DNA of 64,000 nucleotides. It comes from Brachybacterium huguangmaarense (lineage in GTDB: Bacteria; Actinomycetota; Actinomycetes; Actinomycetales; Dermabacteraceae). The notes below the pieces were generated by a model. That model did no database searches. It was not told the origin of the DNA and saw nothing but the letters and a program-made list of their open reading frames with translations. The stretch spans positions 3,100,001 to 3,164,000 of the forward strand of contig NZ_CP107020.1 of assembly GCF_025725725.1 (NCBI RefSeq), read 5' to 3'. This document shows positions 8,764 through 16,891 of the stretch, in pieces; the stretch's first letter is position 1; each line of letters begins with the position of its first letter. A program made the translations under genes and the position numbers.

Positions 8764-10889
8764 CGACCCGTGCACGCGTCGGCGGGGCGCTCGAGGTCCA
8801 TGACCTCAGCTGGCGCCCCGCCGGCCGTCGGCTGCCCACGATCGACCACCTCGACCTGCGCCTCGAGCCCGGCAGCACCGTGCTGCTGGCCGGGGCGAGC
8901 GGCAGCGGCAAGTCGACGGTCCTGCTCGCGCTCGCGGGGCTGCTCGACGACGAGTCCGGGGACCTGAGCGGGCGGGTCGACGGCTCGGCTCGGCGCGGCC
9001 TGGTCCTGCAGCAGCCCGAGCACACGGTCGTGGCCGAGACCGTCGGCCGTGACGTCGCCTTCGGCCCGGAGAACCGGTCGGTGCCGCGAGCGGAGATCTG
9101 GGAGCGGGTGCACGGAGTGCTCGCCGACCTCGTCCCCGACGTCGACGAGGCGGCCGGCCCGCTCGAGACCTCGGGCGGCCAGCTCCAGCGCGTCTCCCTG
9201 AGCGGCGCCCTCGCCCTCGACCCCGAGGTGCTGCTGCTCGACGAGCCGGTCTCGATGCTCGACCCGGCGAGCGCGCACGAGGTCCGGGAGGCCGTCGCGA
9301 CCCTCGCCCGCGAGCGCACGGTCGTGATCGCCGAGCACCGCGTCGAGCCGTGGCTCGATCTGGCCGACCGGCTGCTCGTGCTGGGCCCCCAGGCCCGGAT
9401 CCTCGCCGACGGCGATCCCCGCACCCTGCTCGCCGAGCAGCGCGAGACGCTGCTCGCGGCCGGGCTCGAGCTGCCCGCCCCGGCGACGGCCGCTGCGCAG
9501 GAGACGGCCGCTGCGCAGGCGACGGTCGCCGAGCCGGCGACGGCCGGGGACGCCGACGTCGCCGAGGTGCTCGCGCTCGAGGACGTCGCGGTCGTGCATC
9601 CCGACGGCACCGGCCGCCTCCTGGCCGAGCATCTCGAGCTGCACGCCCCGCCCGGCGCGCTGGTCGCGATCACGGGGCCGAGCGGCGCCGGGAAGTCGAC
9701 CCTGCTGCGCCTCGTCGTCGGCCTCGACGAGCCGGCCGGCGGGACGGTGCGTCGCCCCGAGGCCCGGCGGCGGGCGATGGTGCCCCAGAACCCCGAGCAC
9801 TCCTTCGTGGCCGGCACCGTGCGCGAGGAGATCCTCGCCTCGCTCTGGGTGTCCGATGCCTCGATCGCCGACCGGCTGCTCGCCGCGACCGACCTGGCGG
9901 CCCTGGCCGGCGCCAACCCGTTCACCCTCTCGGGCGGGGAGCAGCGCCGCCTCGCGATCGCGGCGGCGCTCGCCGCGCAGCCCGCGCTGCTCGTGCTCGA
10001 CGAGCCGACGGTCGGGCTCGACGCCCGACGCGCGGCGGCGGTCCTCGATCTCCTCGACACCGCCCGCGCGCAGGGCTGCACGGTCGTCGCCGCGACCCAC
10101 GACCCCGTCCTGGCCGCGCGCGCCGACCAGCGCGTCGAGCTGGCGGGAGGACCCGCGGCACAGCCCGCGCGCCTGCGCCGCCGGGCGGCGCCGGCGGCGC
10201 GGCTCAACCAGCTCACGATGCTCGCGATCGGGCTGCTCGCGATGATCGGCTCGTTCGCGGTCGACTCCCCCGCCGTGGGCGCGCTCGTGATGGCGCCCAT
10301 CGTGGTGCTCGCGCCGCTGGCCGTCCGCTCGCTGCGCGCCGCCGCGCCCCGGGTCCTGCCGACCGTGCTCGCGATGGCGACGGTCGCGTGGTCGGTCGTG
10401 CTGCTGTCCCCCGCCTCGATCGGGAGCGCCGCTGCCTGGGAGCTCGCCGCCCGGGAGGCCCTGCGGATCGGGGCGCTCGTGCTGCCCGGCGTGCTCATGC
10501 TCGGCAGCCTCGACCCCACCCGGCTCGGCGACGCCCTGGGCCAACGGGCGCATCTGCCCGCGCGCATCGTGGTCGGCTCGACGGCGGGGTTGGCCCATCT
10601 CAGCACCTTCCGTCGCAGCTGGAGGATCCTCATGGAGGCGCGACGGCTGCGCGGCCTCGCCCCGCGATGGAGCCTGCGCCCCTACGCCTCGGCCACGCTC
10701 GGCATGCTCGTGACCGCGATCCGCTCGGCGACCGTGCAGGCGATCGCGATGGATGCGCGCGGCTTCGCGACCGCCCACACCCGCACCTGGGCGATGCCGA
10801 GCCCCTTCACCGCGGCCGATGCGGTGGGCGGCGCGGTCGGTCTCGTCCTTCTCGTCTGGCCCTGGATCGCCCGCGCTCTCGTCGGCTAA
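8760..10889 (+). CDS. Fused ECF energising protein: two ABC ATPase domains plus EcfT domain (YkoD-YkoC)
   Basis: A 709-residue fusion. Residues about 8-230 are the first ATPase (Walker A GASGSGKST, signature TSGGQLQR, Walker B LLLDEP). After an Ala/Thr/Glu-rich linker of short repeats (about 238-260) comes the second ATPase (Walker A GPSGAGKST, signature LSGGEQRR, Walker B LVLDEPT). The C-terminal 220 residues are a membrane domain with the two EcfT coupling motifs (EARRLRG and AMDARGF) that hold the ATPases. In Bacillus these are separate proteins, YkoD and YkoC. GTG at 8760 overlaps the ykoE stop. With YkoE this makes a complete transporter from two polypeptides. Confidence 0.9.
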   Translation: MTTRARVGGALEVHDLSWRPAGRRLPTIDHLDLRLEPGSTVLLAGASGSGKSTVLLALAGLLDDESGDLSGRVDGSARRGLVLQQPEHTVVAETVGRDVAFGPENRSVPRAEIWERVHGVLADLVPDVDEAAGPLETSGGQLQRVSLSGALALDPEVLLLDEPVSMLDPASAHEVREAVATLARERTVVIAEHRVEPWLDLADRLLVLGPQARILADGDPRTLLAEQRETLLAAGLELPAPATAAAQETAAAQATVAEPATAGDADVAEVLALEDVAVVHPDGTGRLLAEHLELHAPPGALVAITGPSGAGKSTLLRLVVGLDEPAGGTVRRPEARRRAMVPQNPEHSFVAGTVREEILASLWVSDASIADRLLAATDLAALAGANPFTLSGGEQRRLAIAAALAAQPALLVLDEPTVGLDARRAAAVLDLLDTARAQGCTVVAATHDPVLAARADQRVELAGGPAAQPARLRRRAAPAARLNQLTMLAIGLLAMIGSFAVDSPAVGALVMAPIVVLAPLAVRSLRAAAPRVLPTVLAMATVAWSVVLLSPASIGSAAAWELAAREALRIGALVLPGVLMLGSLDPTRLGDALGQRAHLPARIVVGSTAGLAHLSTFRRSWRILMEARRLRGLAPRWSLRPYASATLGMLVTAIRSATVQAIAMDARGFATAHTRTWAMPSPFTAADAVGGAVGLVLLVWPWIARALVG

Positions 10890-10907
10890 GGCTTGAAAAG
10901 GTCTCTT

Positions 10908-10925
10908 TCGAAAGATATCTTTCGA
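10908..10925. promoter_or_regulatory. Perfect 18-bp palindromic operator over a leaderless promoter
   Basis: TCGAAAGATATCTTTCGA is its own reverse complement. It is strikingly AT-rich for this genome and lies 3-20 bp before the ATG of the winged-helix regulator. A TATCTT hexamer inside it (10916-10921) ends 7 nt before that ATG, as in leaderless actinobacterial promoters. A dimeric regulator bound here would cover the -10 element, so autorepression by the downstream gene product is the simplest reading. A second overlapping palindrome, TCTTTCGAAAGA, starts at 10903. Confidence 0.65.
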
Positions 10926-10928
10926 TAC

Positions 10929-11603
10929 ATGTCGACTCGCCCTCCCGCCCCGCCTGCCATCGTCGAGGACCACGGCCTGCCGCTGCGGAGCCTGCAGCGC
11001 CCCGATCAGCTGCGGGCGCTGGCGCATCCGCGCCGGCTGCAGATCATGGACCTGCTGATCGCCGAGGGACCGTTGACCGCGAGCGAGTGCGCCGCGGCCC
11101 TCGGCGACTCGGCGGCGTCCTGCTCGTACCACCTGCGCCAGCTGGCGCGGTTCGGGTTCGTCGAGGAGGCCGAGGGCGGTCACGGCCGCAGCCGTCCGTG
11201 GCGGTGGGTCGCGCTCGGCACCCGGATCGACGCCGGGGACAGCCCCGCCGAACGGTCGGCCGCAGAGGCCCTCGAGGCCGTCGTCGAGGCCGGCAAGATC
11301 GACCGCATCCGCGCGTACCAGCAGCACCGGTCGAGCGAGCCGTGGCGGACGTCCGCGTCCTCGTCGTCCTGGTCGATCCGGATGACCGAGGCCGAGCTGC
11401 AGGGTCTGTCATCCTCCATCGCCGCACTCCTCGCCCCGCTGCAGCAGCGCACCTTCGCCGGGGAGGCGCCGGAGGGGTCCCGGGTCGTCGACGTCCTCGC
11501 CTACCTGATGCCCCGTCCCGACCGGCACGCAGCCGAGGGCCCGACCACGGACGATGAGCCGGCCGCGGAGGCGCCGGGCGGTGACGGACAGACCCATGCG
11601 TGA
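10929..11603 (+). CDS. ArsR/HTH_20-type winged-helix transcriptional regulator
   Basis: A 224-residue DNA-binding protein. The N-terminal third holds a winged helix: HPRRLQIMDLLIAEGPLTA followed by the recognition helix region SAASCSYHLRQL and the wing FGFVEEAEG. The SCSYHL segment is typical of HTH_20/ArsR-like regulators that control drug or metal efflux. The C-terminal part is helical and of unknown ligand. I chose ATG 10929 because a -10-like TATCTT within the palindrome sits 7 nt upstream; an ATG 36 nt earlier would place the operator inside the coding region. The 3' end overlaps the start of the MFS gene, so regulator and transporter were once one operon. Confidence 0.8.
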   Translation: MSTRPPAPPAIVEDHGLPLRSLQRPDQLRALAHPRRLQIMDLLIAEGPLTASECAAALGDSAASCSYHLRQLARFGFVEEAEGGHGRSRPWRWVALGTRIDAGDSPAERSAAEALEAVVEAGKIDRIRAYQQHRSSEPWRTSASSSSWSIRMTEAELQGLSSSIAALLAPLQQRTFAGEAPEGSRVVDVLAYLMPRPDRHAAEGPTTDDEPAAEAPGGDGQTHA

Positions 11604-12367
11604 GGTCTTGCGGCGTCGCGACGTCCGCCTCCTGCTCGCCAGTCAGACCCTGTCCATGTTCGGCGACTGGACGCTGCTGCTGGTCTTCGGCATCTGGGCC
11701 AAGACCCTGACCGGCAGCAACGCCATCGCCGGCATGACCGTGCTCGCCATGGCGGCGCCCGGGCTGCTCGCCCCTCTCGCCGGAGTCCTCGTCGACCGCC
11801 TGCCCCGCCGGACGGTCATGATCACCGTCAAGCTGATCAGCGCCGCGGTCGTCTGCACCCTGTGGTTCGTCGACGGGCCCGACCGGCTGTGGCTGCTGTT
11901 CGCGGTCGCGATGTGGTACGGCCTCAGCACCATCATCTTCAACGCCGCCATGACCGGTCACGTGCAGGCGACGCTCCCGATCGACCAGGTCGGCCCCGTC
12001 AACGGCCTGCTGGCCACGGTCAAGCAGGCCCTGCGGCTGATCGGGCCCATCATCGGCGCCGGCCTGTTACGTCACGCTCCTCCAGCGCCGCACCCCGAAC
12101 GCGGTGATGGGACGTGCCGCCGCCGGCTACGACATGCTCGCCTCCGTGCCCACCACCGCCTCCATCGCCGCCGGCGCCGTCCTCGTCGCCGCCTGGCCCT
12201 ACCAGGCCATCCTCGCGCTCAGCGCCGCCGGATGCGCGGCCGCCGCCGTGGTCCTGATCGCCGTCACCGCCCGGCGTGCGCGCATCACCCCGTGGCCGAT
12301 CTCCCCGGTGGGCCCGTCCGACGCCGCGACCACCGATCCCGGGACGGGCCGGTTCGCCGCCAGCTGA
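11581..12367 (+). pseudogene. MFS drug-type transporter remnant with internal deletion and frameshift
   Basis: The 5' part (GTG 11581 or ATG 11596) encodes a normal MFS N-terminus: first helix LLLASQTLSMFGDWTLLLV, the loop DRLPRRTV and helices up to GPIIGAGL near 12063. From about 12065 sense continues only in another frame: YVTLLQRRTPNAVMGR, then two more hydrophobic segments to TGA 12365-12367. In intact relatives the GAGL and YVTLLQRRTP segments are separated by roughly 170 residues (the end of the N-terminal bundle and most of helices 6-9), so about 0.5 kb has been lost out of frame. The frame that continues from the start ends at 12426 in nonsense Arg-rich sequence. No transporter can be made. 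Confidence 0.82.
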
Positions 12368-12435
12368 GCGGTCGGCGGTCTGCCGGCGGGCGCCGCCTGT
12401 GCGCCGTCGCAGGATGCTGTCGCTAGCCTGGGTCG

Positions 12436-12852
12436 GTGACCTCGAACAACGCCTCCCCCGCAGACGACGATGCCGTGGCCCTCGCGCACTCCCTGTTCGA
12501 CGCGTGCCGCCGCGGCGACGCCGCCGGAGTCCTGCCCTATCTCGACGCCGGGGCGCCCGCCACGATGCGCGACGCCGACGGCAACTCGCTGCTCATGCTC
12601 GCGGCCTACCACGACCACCCGGAGCTCGTGAGGGCTCTCGCCGAGCGCGGAGCGGACGTGGACCAGCTCAACGACCGCGGCCAGAGCCCTCTCGCCGGGG
12701 CCGCCTTCAAGGGGTACGACGCGGTGGCACGGGTGCTGCTCGACGCGGGCGCGGATCCCGAGCTCGGCACGCCGAGCGGACGGGAGACCGCCGCCTTCTT
12801 CGGGCGCGAGGCCATCGCGGCGATGATCGAGGAGCGTCGCGCCCGACCGTGA
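12436..12852 (+). CDS. Ankyrin-repeat protein
   Basis: A 138-residue protein made almost entirely of ankyrin repeats: DADGNSLLMLAAYHDHPELVRALAERGADVD, then NDRGQSPLAGAAFKGYDAVARVLLDAGADPE are two clear units (about residues 48-110), flanked by half repeats. Such proteins bind other proteins; in actinobacteria similar short ones are often found near catalases or toxin-like genes, which I do not see here. The GTG start follows a TAGCCT hexamer (12424-12429) by 6 nt, indicating a leaderless transcript that starts after the MFS pseudogene. It ends 10 bp before the convergent acetyltransferase gene. Confidence 0.85.
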   Translation: MTSNNASPADDDAVALAHSLFDACRRGDAAGVLPYLDAGAPATMRDADGNSLLMLAAYHDHPELVRALAERGADVDQLNDRGQSPLAGAAFKGYDAVARVLLDAGADPELGTPSGRETAAFFGREAIAAMIEERRARP

Positions 12853-12862
12853 CCGGGGCCCC

Positions 12863-13378
12863 TCAGGGGCGCAGCACCATCGCGACGTGCTCGATGCCGG
12901 CCTCGAGGAAGATGCCGCCGACCGTCTCGAAGCCCATCGAGCCGTACCACTGCTCGAGGTACGCCTGGGCGTCGATGCGGATCTCGAGCCCGGGGCCCTG
13001 CTCGCGGCAGACGTCGAGGGCGGCCTGCATGACGCGTCGGCCCGCCCCGCCGCGGCGCCGGTCCCCCGCGACCACGACGCGACCGATCCGCATCGCGTCA
13101 CGGTCGGCGAGGACCCGCGCCTGGGCGATCACGCGTCCGGTCCCGTCGCCGCCTTCGGACGTCCGCTCCTCGAGCCAGACCAGGATCGTCGTGTCCTCGA
13201 GCTCGCGCCCGTCGAGATCCTCGTCCGTCGCGTGCTGCTCCATGGTGAAGACGCGCTCGCGCAGCTGCAGGATGCGGTAGAGCGTGCGCGGGTCGATCTC
13301 GCGCAGCGGGGCGCGACGCACCACGATCTCGGACGGCACGGCGGACGGATGACTGGCACGGGGCTCGGAGCTGGGCAC
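12863..13378 (-). CDS. GNAT family N-acetyltransferase, ElaA-like
   Basis: A 171-residue GNAT protein. The ElaA signature is visible: LRERVFTMEQHATDEDLDGRELE (about residues 40-62), followed by the acetyl-CoA loop region RIGRVVVAGDRRRGGAGRRVM and the C-terminal YGSMGFETVGGIFLEAGIEHVAM, where the His of the final motif is conserved in the family. The biological substrate of ElaA-type enzymes is unknown. It is followed, 4 bp upstream on the same strand, by proline iminopeptidase, with which it is probably cotranscribed as the second gene. Confidence 0.85.
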   Translation of the reverse strand: MPSSEPRASHPSAVPSEIVVRRAPLREIDPRTLYRILQLRERVFTMEQHATDEDLDGRELEDTTILVWLEERTSEGGDGTGRVIAQARVLADRDAMRIGRVVVAGDRRRGGAGRRVMQAALDVCREQGPGLEIRIDAQAYLEQWYGSMGFETVGGIFLEAGIEHVAMVLRP

Positions 13379-13382
13379 CTGC

Positions 13383-14471
13383 TCACCCTACGGCGCGTCG
13401 ACCGGTCCCCTCGGCCCCGGTCTGCGTCCCGGACGCCGAGAGCGTCCGGGCGAAGTCCTCCATGGCTGCGCGCCACGCCGCGACCATGCGCGGACCGCCG
13501 TGCCCCTCGTCCTCGACCACCACGAGGCGGCTCGCGGGCCATGCGCGATGCAGCTCCCAGGCGGTGACGAGCGGGCCGGAGACGTCGCGCCGACCGTGGA
13601 TCAGCACGCCCGGGAGGTGGCCGATCCGATCCATGCGGGAGAGCAGGCCGCCCTCGGGCCCGAAGCCGTCGTGGGCCCAGTAGTGGGTGACCAGCCGGGC
13701 GAAGCCGAGGGCGAAGCGCCGCTCCTGCTCGGACAGGCTCTCGGCGGGGCGGGCGGGGCCGCGCACGTCGCCGGTGCCGATCCGGATGTGCTCGTCCTCC
13801 CAGGCCATCCATGCAGCCGCGGCCCTCTCCTCGAGGTCGCGGTCGCCGCATGTGAGCAGACGCCGGTACGCCTCGACGATCCGCACCCGTCCCGGGGAGC
13901 GGTCGTGGCGGTCGAACTCCCCGTGCCGCTCGGCGAACGCGGCGAAGGCGTCCCAGGCCTCGGGGTAGATCGCCCCGACGTCCTCGGTGATCCAGTCGAC
14001 CTCGCGGCGCGACGTGCTCGTGACGGCCATCAGCACGATCCCGAGCACGCGATCGGGGTGGGCCTGGGCGTAGGCGATCGCGAGGGTCGAGCCCCACGAG
14101 ACGCCCTGCACGATCCACGCCTCGACCCCGAGGGCCTCGCGCAGTCGCTCGATGTCCGCGATCAGGTGCGCCGTGGTGTGGACGGCGAGGTCGACGCCCT
14201 CCTCTGCGGCGCTCGGGGTGCTGAGACCCGCGCCGCGCTGGGAGAAGCCGATGATCCGGCAGCGCTCCGCGGGAGCCTTGCGGCGATACCCGCTCGTGAG
14301 GCGGCCGCCGGGACCGCCGTGCAGATAGAGGGCGGGGACGCCGTCGGGGGCGCCGGAGACCTCGTAGTGCAGACGCTGGCCGTCGCCGACGTCGAGCATG
14401 CCCTCCTCGAGGAGGGGTGCGGGCTCGGGCTCGGGCTCGGGGAGGGAGGGTAGCGTCGGGGCATCGTCCAT
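13383..14471 (-). CDS. pip: Proline iminopeptidase-like alpha/beta hydrolase
   Basis: A 362-residue alpha/beta hydrolase (peptidase family S33) that releases N-terminal proline from peptides. The oxyanion-hole motif HGGPGG (about residue 58), nucleophile elbow GVSWGS, acid HGRRD and catalytic His in DEGHGG are all present. The N-terminus carries a PEPEPEP tract of low complexity, encoded by tandem ctcggg units. I chose ATG 14471 because TAGGCT (plus-strand 14480-14485) ends 8 nt before it, indicating a leaderless start; the frame is open farther but overlaps the promoter. Its gene precedes the ElaA-like acetyltransferase on the same strand. Confidence 0.85.
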   Translation of the reverse strand: MDDAPTLPSLPEPEPEPAPLLEEGMLDVGDGQRLHYEVSGAPDGVPALYLHGGPGGRLTSGYRRKAPAERCRIIGFSQRGAGLSTPSAAEEGVDLAVHTTAHLIADIERLREALGVEAWIVQGVSWGSTLAIAYAQAHPDRVLGIVLMAVTSTSRREVDWITEDVGAIYPEAWDAFAAFAERHGEFDRHDRSPGRVRIVEAYRRLLTCGDRDLEERAAAAWMAWEDEHIRIGTGDVRGPARPAESLSEQERRFALGFARLVTHYWAHDGFGPEGGLLSRMDRIGHLPGVLIHGRRDVSGPLVTAWELHRAWPASRLVVVEDEGHGGPRMVAAWRAAMEDFARTLSASGTQTGAEGTGRRAVG

Positions 14472-14561
14472 GGGGCGAGAGCCTACTGAGCCCGGCATGC
14501 CGATCCGTCTCACCTCGGCCCGATGCTCGGCCGGATCGCCCCGCTCCCGAAGGAGGCCCCC

Positions 14562-15071
14562 ATGTCCCGATCGCATCCGTCCCGCTCGCTCCTGCCCCGC
14601 GCCCGTCACCTCGTGCCGACCGGCCTGCTCACCGCCGCCGCGGCGGCCGCGGGCACCGTCGCGACCCGGCAGGGCGTCGACTCCGACTGGTTCGAGCGTC
14701 TCGACAAGCCCGACTTCTTCCCGCCCCGCTGGGCGTTCCCGGTCGCCTGGACGGCGCTGTACGCCGACATCGCCGCCACGAGCGCCGCGGCCCTCGACGA
14801 GCTGCCCGAGGAGGAGCGGCGTGCGCTCTGGCGTGCCCTGACGGTGAACCTCGGGCTCAACGCGGCCTGGTGCTGGGTGTTCTTCGCCCGGCGCGAGGTG
14901 GCGCTGTCGGTCCCCGTCGTCGCGGCGCTCACCCTCTCGAGCGCCGGCCTGGTGCGGCGCGTCGGCCGGGCCCGGCGGCGCTACGCCCTCGCCCTTCTGC
15001 CCTACCCGGCCTGGTGCGCGTTCGCGACCGCGCTGAGCGGGGCCATCTCGGCCCGCAACCCCGAGGACTGA
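14562..15071 (+). CDS. TspO/MBR family membrane protein
   Basis: A 169-residue protein with five hydrophobic segments, matching the tryptophan-rich sensory protein (TspO) fold, which binds tetrapyrroles and is thought to handle porphyrins under oxidative stress. Family hallmarks include PDFFPPRWAFPVAWTALY (about residues 52-69) and NLGLNAAWCWVFF (about 104-116); the conserved Trp pairs are present. The first 20 or so residues are a basic extension. The ATG follows AAGGAGG at 14550-14556. It converges with the nei gene across a spacer that holds a 61-bp palindromic repeat. Confidence 0.88.
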   Translation: MSRSHPSRSLLPRARHLVPTGLLTAAAAAAGTVATRQGVDSDWFERLDKPDFFPPRWAFPVAWTALYADIAATSAAALDELPEEERRALWRALTVNLGLNAAWCWVFFARREVALSVPVVAALTLSSAGLVRRVGRARRRYALALLPYPAWCAFATALSGAISARNPED

Positions 15072-15198
15072 GACCCGACACGGCGCGGGGGCCCTCGGGC
15101 CGTCCCGCCCGGTCAGCGCCTCGTCGAGCCCGCCTCACCGGGCCCGACGGATCGAGGGCCGCACGGACCGAGCCCTCCACCGATCGAGGGCCACGCGA

Positions 15199-15259
15199 AT
15201 CGAGATCGCGCTTTCCGGCGGAATTGTCGTCGAATTCCGCCGGAAGACGCGATCTCGAT
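15199..15259. repeat. 61-bp palindromic repeat, copy 1 (possible bidirectional terminator)
   Basis: Two 27-nt arms, 25 of 27 positions complementary, flank a 7-nt loop. The core is GGCGGAATT-N7-AATTCCGCC and the outer ends read ATCGAGATCGCG / CGCGATCTCGAT. Two further copies of exactly the same length and register occur at 27994-28054 and 28867-28927. This one sits between the convergent 3' ends of tspO and nei. Position and strong hairpin fit a terminator or a REP-like element. Confidence 0.8.
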
Positions 15260-15317
15260 GTGTCCGCGCAGGTGAAGCGTCCGGGGGCCCGGCGATATCG
15301 ATCGGCGCCCCGTCGCC

Positions 15318-16373
15318 TCAGTCCCCCGCCGTCCCGCTCCCGAGGCCCTCGCCGGGGAGCGCCCACGCGGCCGCGGGGTGCTCGCGCGACCAGACGGCCC
15401 GGCGCGAGCGCACGCTCTGGCAGCGGGGGCACCAGAACACGGTGCGCCCGGCGAGCTCGGCGGAGCGCACGGTCGTCGCGCACAGGCGGCACGGCAGCGT
15501 CTGACGGTGGTAGACGTAGAACGACTTCTCGCGCGGCACCACCGCGGGATCGTCGTCGCCGTTCTGCCGGGTCCCGCGGGAGCGTTCGACGATGCGCGCC
15601 TCGATGTCGCGGTGCTCCGGCTCCGTCGTGACGATCCGGCCGGTGCGGGCGCCGTAGTCCATGAGCGCCGACAGGTCCTCCCAGATCCCCTCGACGAGCG
15701 AGGCCGTGAGGTGCTCCCCCGGCACGAAGGGGTCGAGGCGGGCGCGGAACAGGGCCTCGGCGCGGTAGATGTTGCCCGCCCCTGCGATCACGTCCTGGTT
15801 CATGAGCAGCACGCCGATGCCGCTGCGCGAGCGTCGCACCTTCTGCACGAAGCGCGACGGATCGGCGTCGCGCCGCAGGGGGTCGGGCCCCAGGCGCGTG
15901 AGGAGCGCCTCGCGCTGCGTGGCGTCGTAGAGCTCGCATGCGGTGGGCCCCGTCAGATCGGCGAGCCCGTCGGGGCCGGCGATCCTCACCCGCACGGTCG
16001 CGCGCGGCACGAGACGCCGCCAGTCCTGCTCGACGTCGAGATCGCCCTCGACCTCCCCGACCCGGCGTCGCGGCGCCCCGATCGCGGGGGCCGACGCGAA
16101 GCCGGCGTCGCCGGCGAAGGTCCACGAGCCGTACAGGCCCAGATGGACGTGCACGAACGAGACGGCGGGATCGGTCAGAGCCGTGTCCGCCGAGGGGGCG
16201 AAGCCGAGCAGCAGGTGCTTGCCGACCGCCTCGGCCTCCACGAGCACCTGCCCGTCGAGGCGCTCGGCCTCGGCGGCGAAGCGGCCCTGCGGGCTCGAGA
16301 CCCGGACCCGCCGACCCCCGAAGCCCTGCTCGAACGCGTCGGCGAGGCGATGGACGGTGTGCCCCTCAGGCAC
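15318..16373 (-). CDS. nei: Fpg/Nei family DNA glycosylase (endonuclease VIII-like)
   Basis: A 351-residue base-excision repair glycosylase/AP lyase. It begins MPEGHT, where Pro2 is the catalytic amine and Glu3 the proton donor, and PEGHT rather than PELPE marks the Nei branch. The helix-two-turn-helix segment GVLLMNQDVIAGAGNIYRAEALF and a C-terminal zinc finger (CRLC ... CPRC) are present. It removes oxidised pyrimidines and related lesions. It is longer than E. coli Nei (263) owing to loops in both domains, as seen in actinobacterial Nei proteins. The start is GTG at 16373, overlapping the rpiB stop by 8 nt, so it is translated as the second gene after rpiB. Confidence 0.9.
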   Translation of the reverse strand: MPEGHTVHRLADAFEQGFGGRRVRVSSPQGRFAAEAERLDGQVLVEAEAVGKHLLLGFAPSADTALTDPAVSFVHVHLGLYGSWTFAGDAGFASAPAIGAPRRRVGEVEGDLDVEQDWRRLVPRATVRVRIAGPDGLADLTGPTACELYDATQREALLTRLGPDPLRRDADPSRFVQKVRRSRSGIGVLLMNQDVIAGAGNIYRAEALFRARLDPFVPGEHLTASLVEGIWEDLSALMDYGARTGRIVTTEPEHRDIEARIVERSRGTRQNGDDDPAVVPREKSFYVYHRQTLPCRLCATTVRSAELAGRTVFWCPRCQSVRSRRAVWSREHPAAAWALPGEGLGSGTAGD

Positions 16374-16833
16374 GGGCCCCGTACCCGCCGGTCTCCTCGT
16401 ACCGGGCGATGAGGCCGATGCGCCGCACGTGGCGCTCGTCGCCGCTGAACGGCGTCGCGAGGAACAGGTCGATCAGGTGCTCGAGCTCGTCCTCGCTGTG
16501 CTGGCGGGCGCCCACGGAGATGACGTTGGCGTCGTTGTGCTGGCGGGCCAGGGTCGCCGTGTCCTCGTTCCACACGAGGGCGGCGCGCACCCCCTTCACC
16601 TTGTTCGCCGCGATCTGCTCGCCGTTGCCGCTGCCGCCGATCACGATGCCGAGGGAGCCGGCGTCGGCGACGACGCCCTCGCCGACGGCCGTGCAGAACG
16701 GCGGGTAGTCGTCGACGGCGTCGTACTCGTGGGCGCCGTGGTCGGTGACCTCGTGGCCCTTGGCGGTGAGGGAGGCGACGAGCCGGTTCTTGAGCTCGAA
16801 GCCGGCGTGGTCGGTGCCGATGTGGACACGCAT
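16366..16833 (-). CDS. rpiB: Ribose-5-phosphate isomerase B
   Basis: A 155-residue RpiB/LacA-LacB family isomerase that interconverts ribose-5-phosphate and ribulose-5-phosphate in the non-oxidative pentose phosphate pathway. GTDHAGFELK at the N-terminus carries the phosphate/ring-opening residues, CTAVGEGVV and GGSGNGEQIAANK form the active site, and ISVGARQHS is conserved near the C-terminus. The catalytic Cys of many RpiB enzymes corresponds to the Cys in FCTAVGE. The ATG follows GAAAGG. It heads a two-gene unit with nei. Confidence 0.93.
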   Translation of the reverse strand: MRVHIGTDHAGFELKNRLVASLTAKGHEVTDHGAHEYDAVDDYPPFCTAVGEGVVADAGSLGIVIGGSGNGEQIAANKVKGVRAALVWNEDTATLARQHNDANVISVGARQHSEDELEHLIDLFLATPFSGDERHVRRIGLIARYEETGGYGARA

Positions 16834-16891
16834 GTCGAAATGCCTTTCGCGGTCGGGCCGCGGCCCGCCGGGGCGGACCGCGGCCAGGTGA

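Noticed and set aside
8625..11327. 900-codon open frame antisense to the ECF transporter gene, and similar frames at 19423-22248, 22118-24880 and 32269-35043
   Set aside because: All lie opposite intact conserved genes, are low-complexity in composition and cross several gene boundaries.
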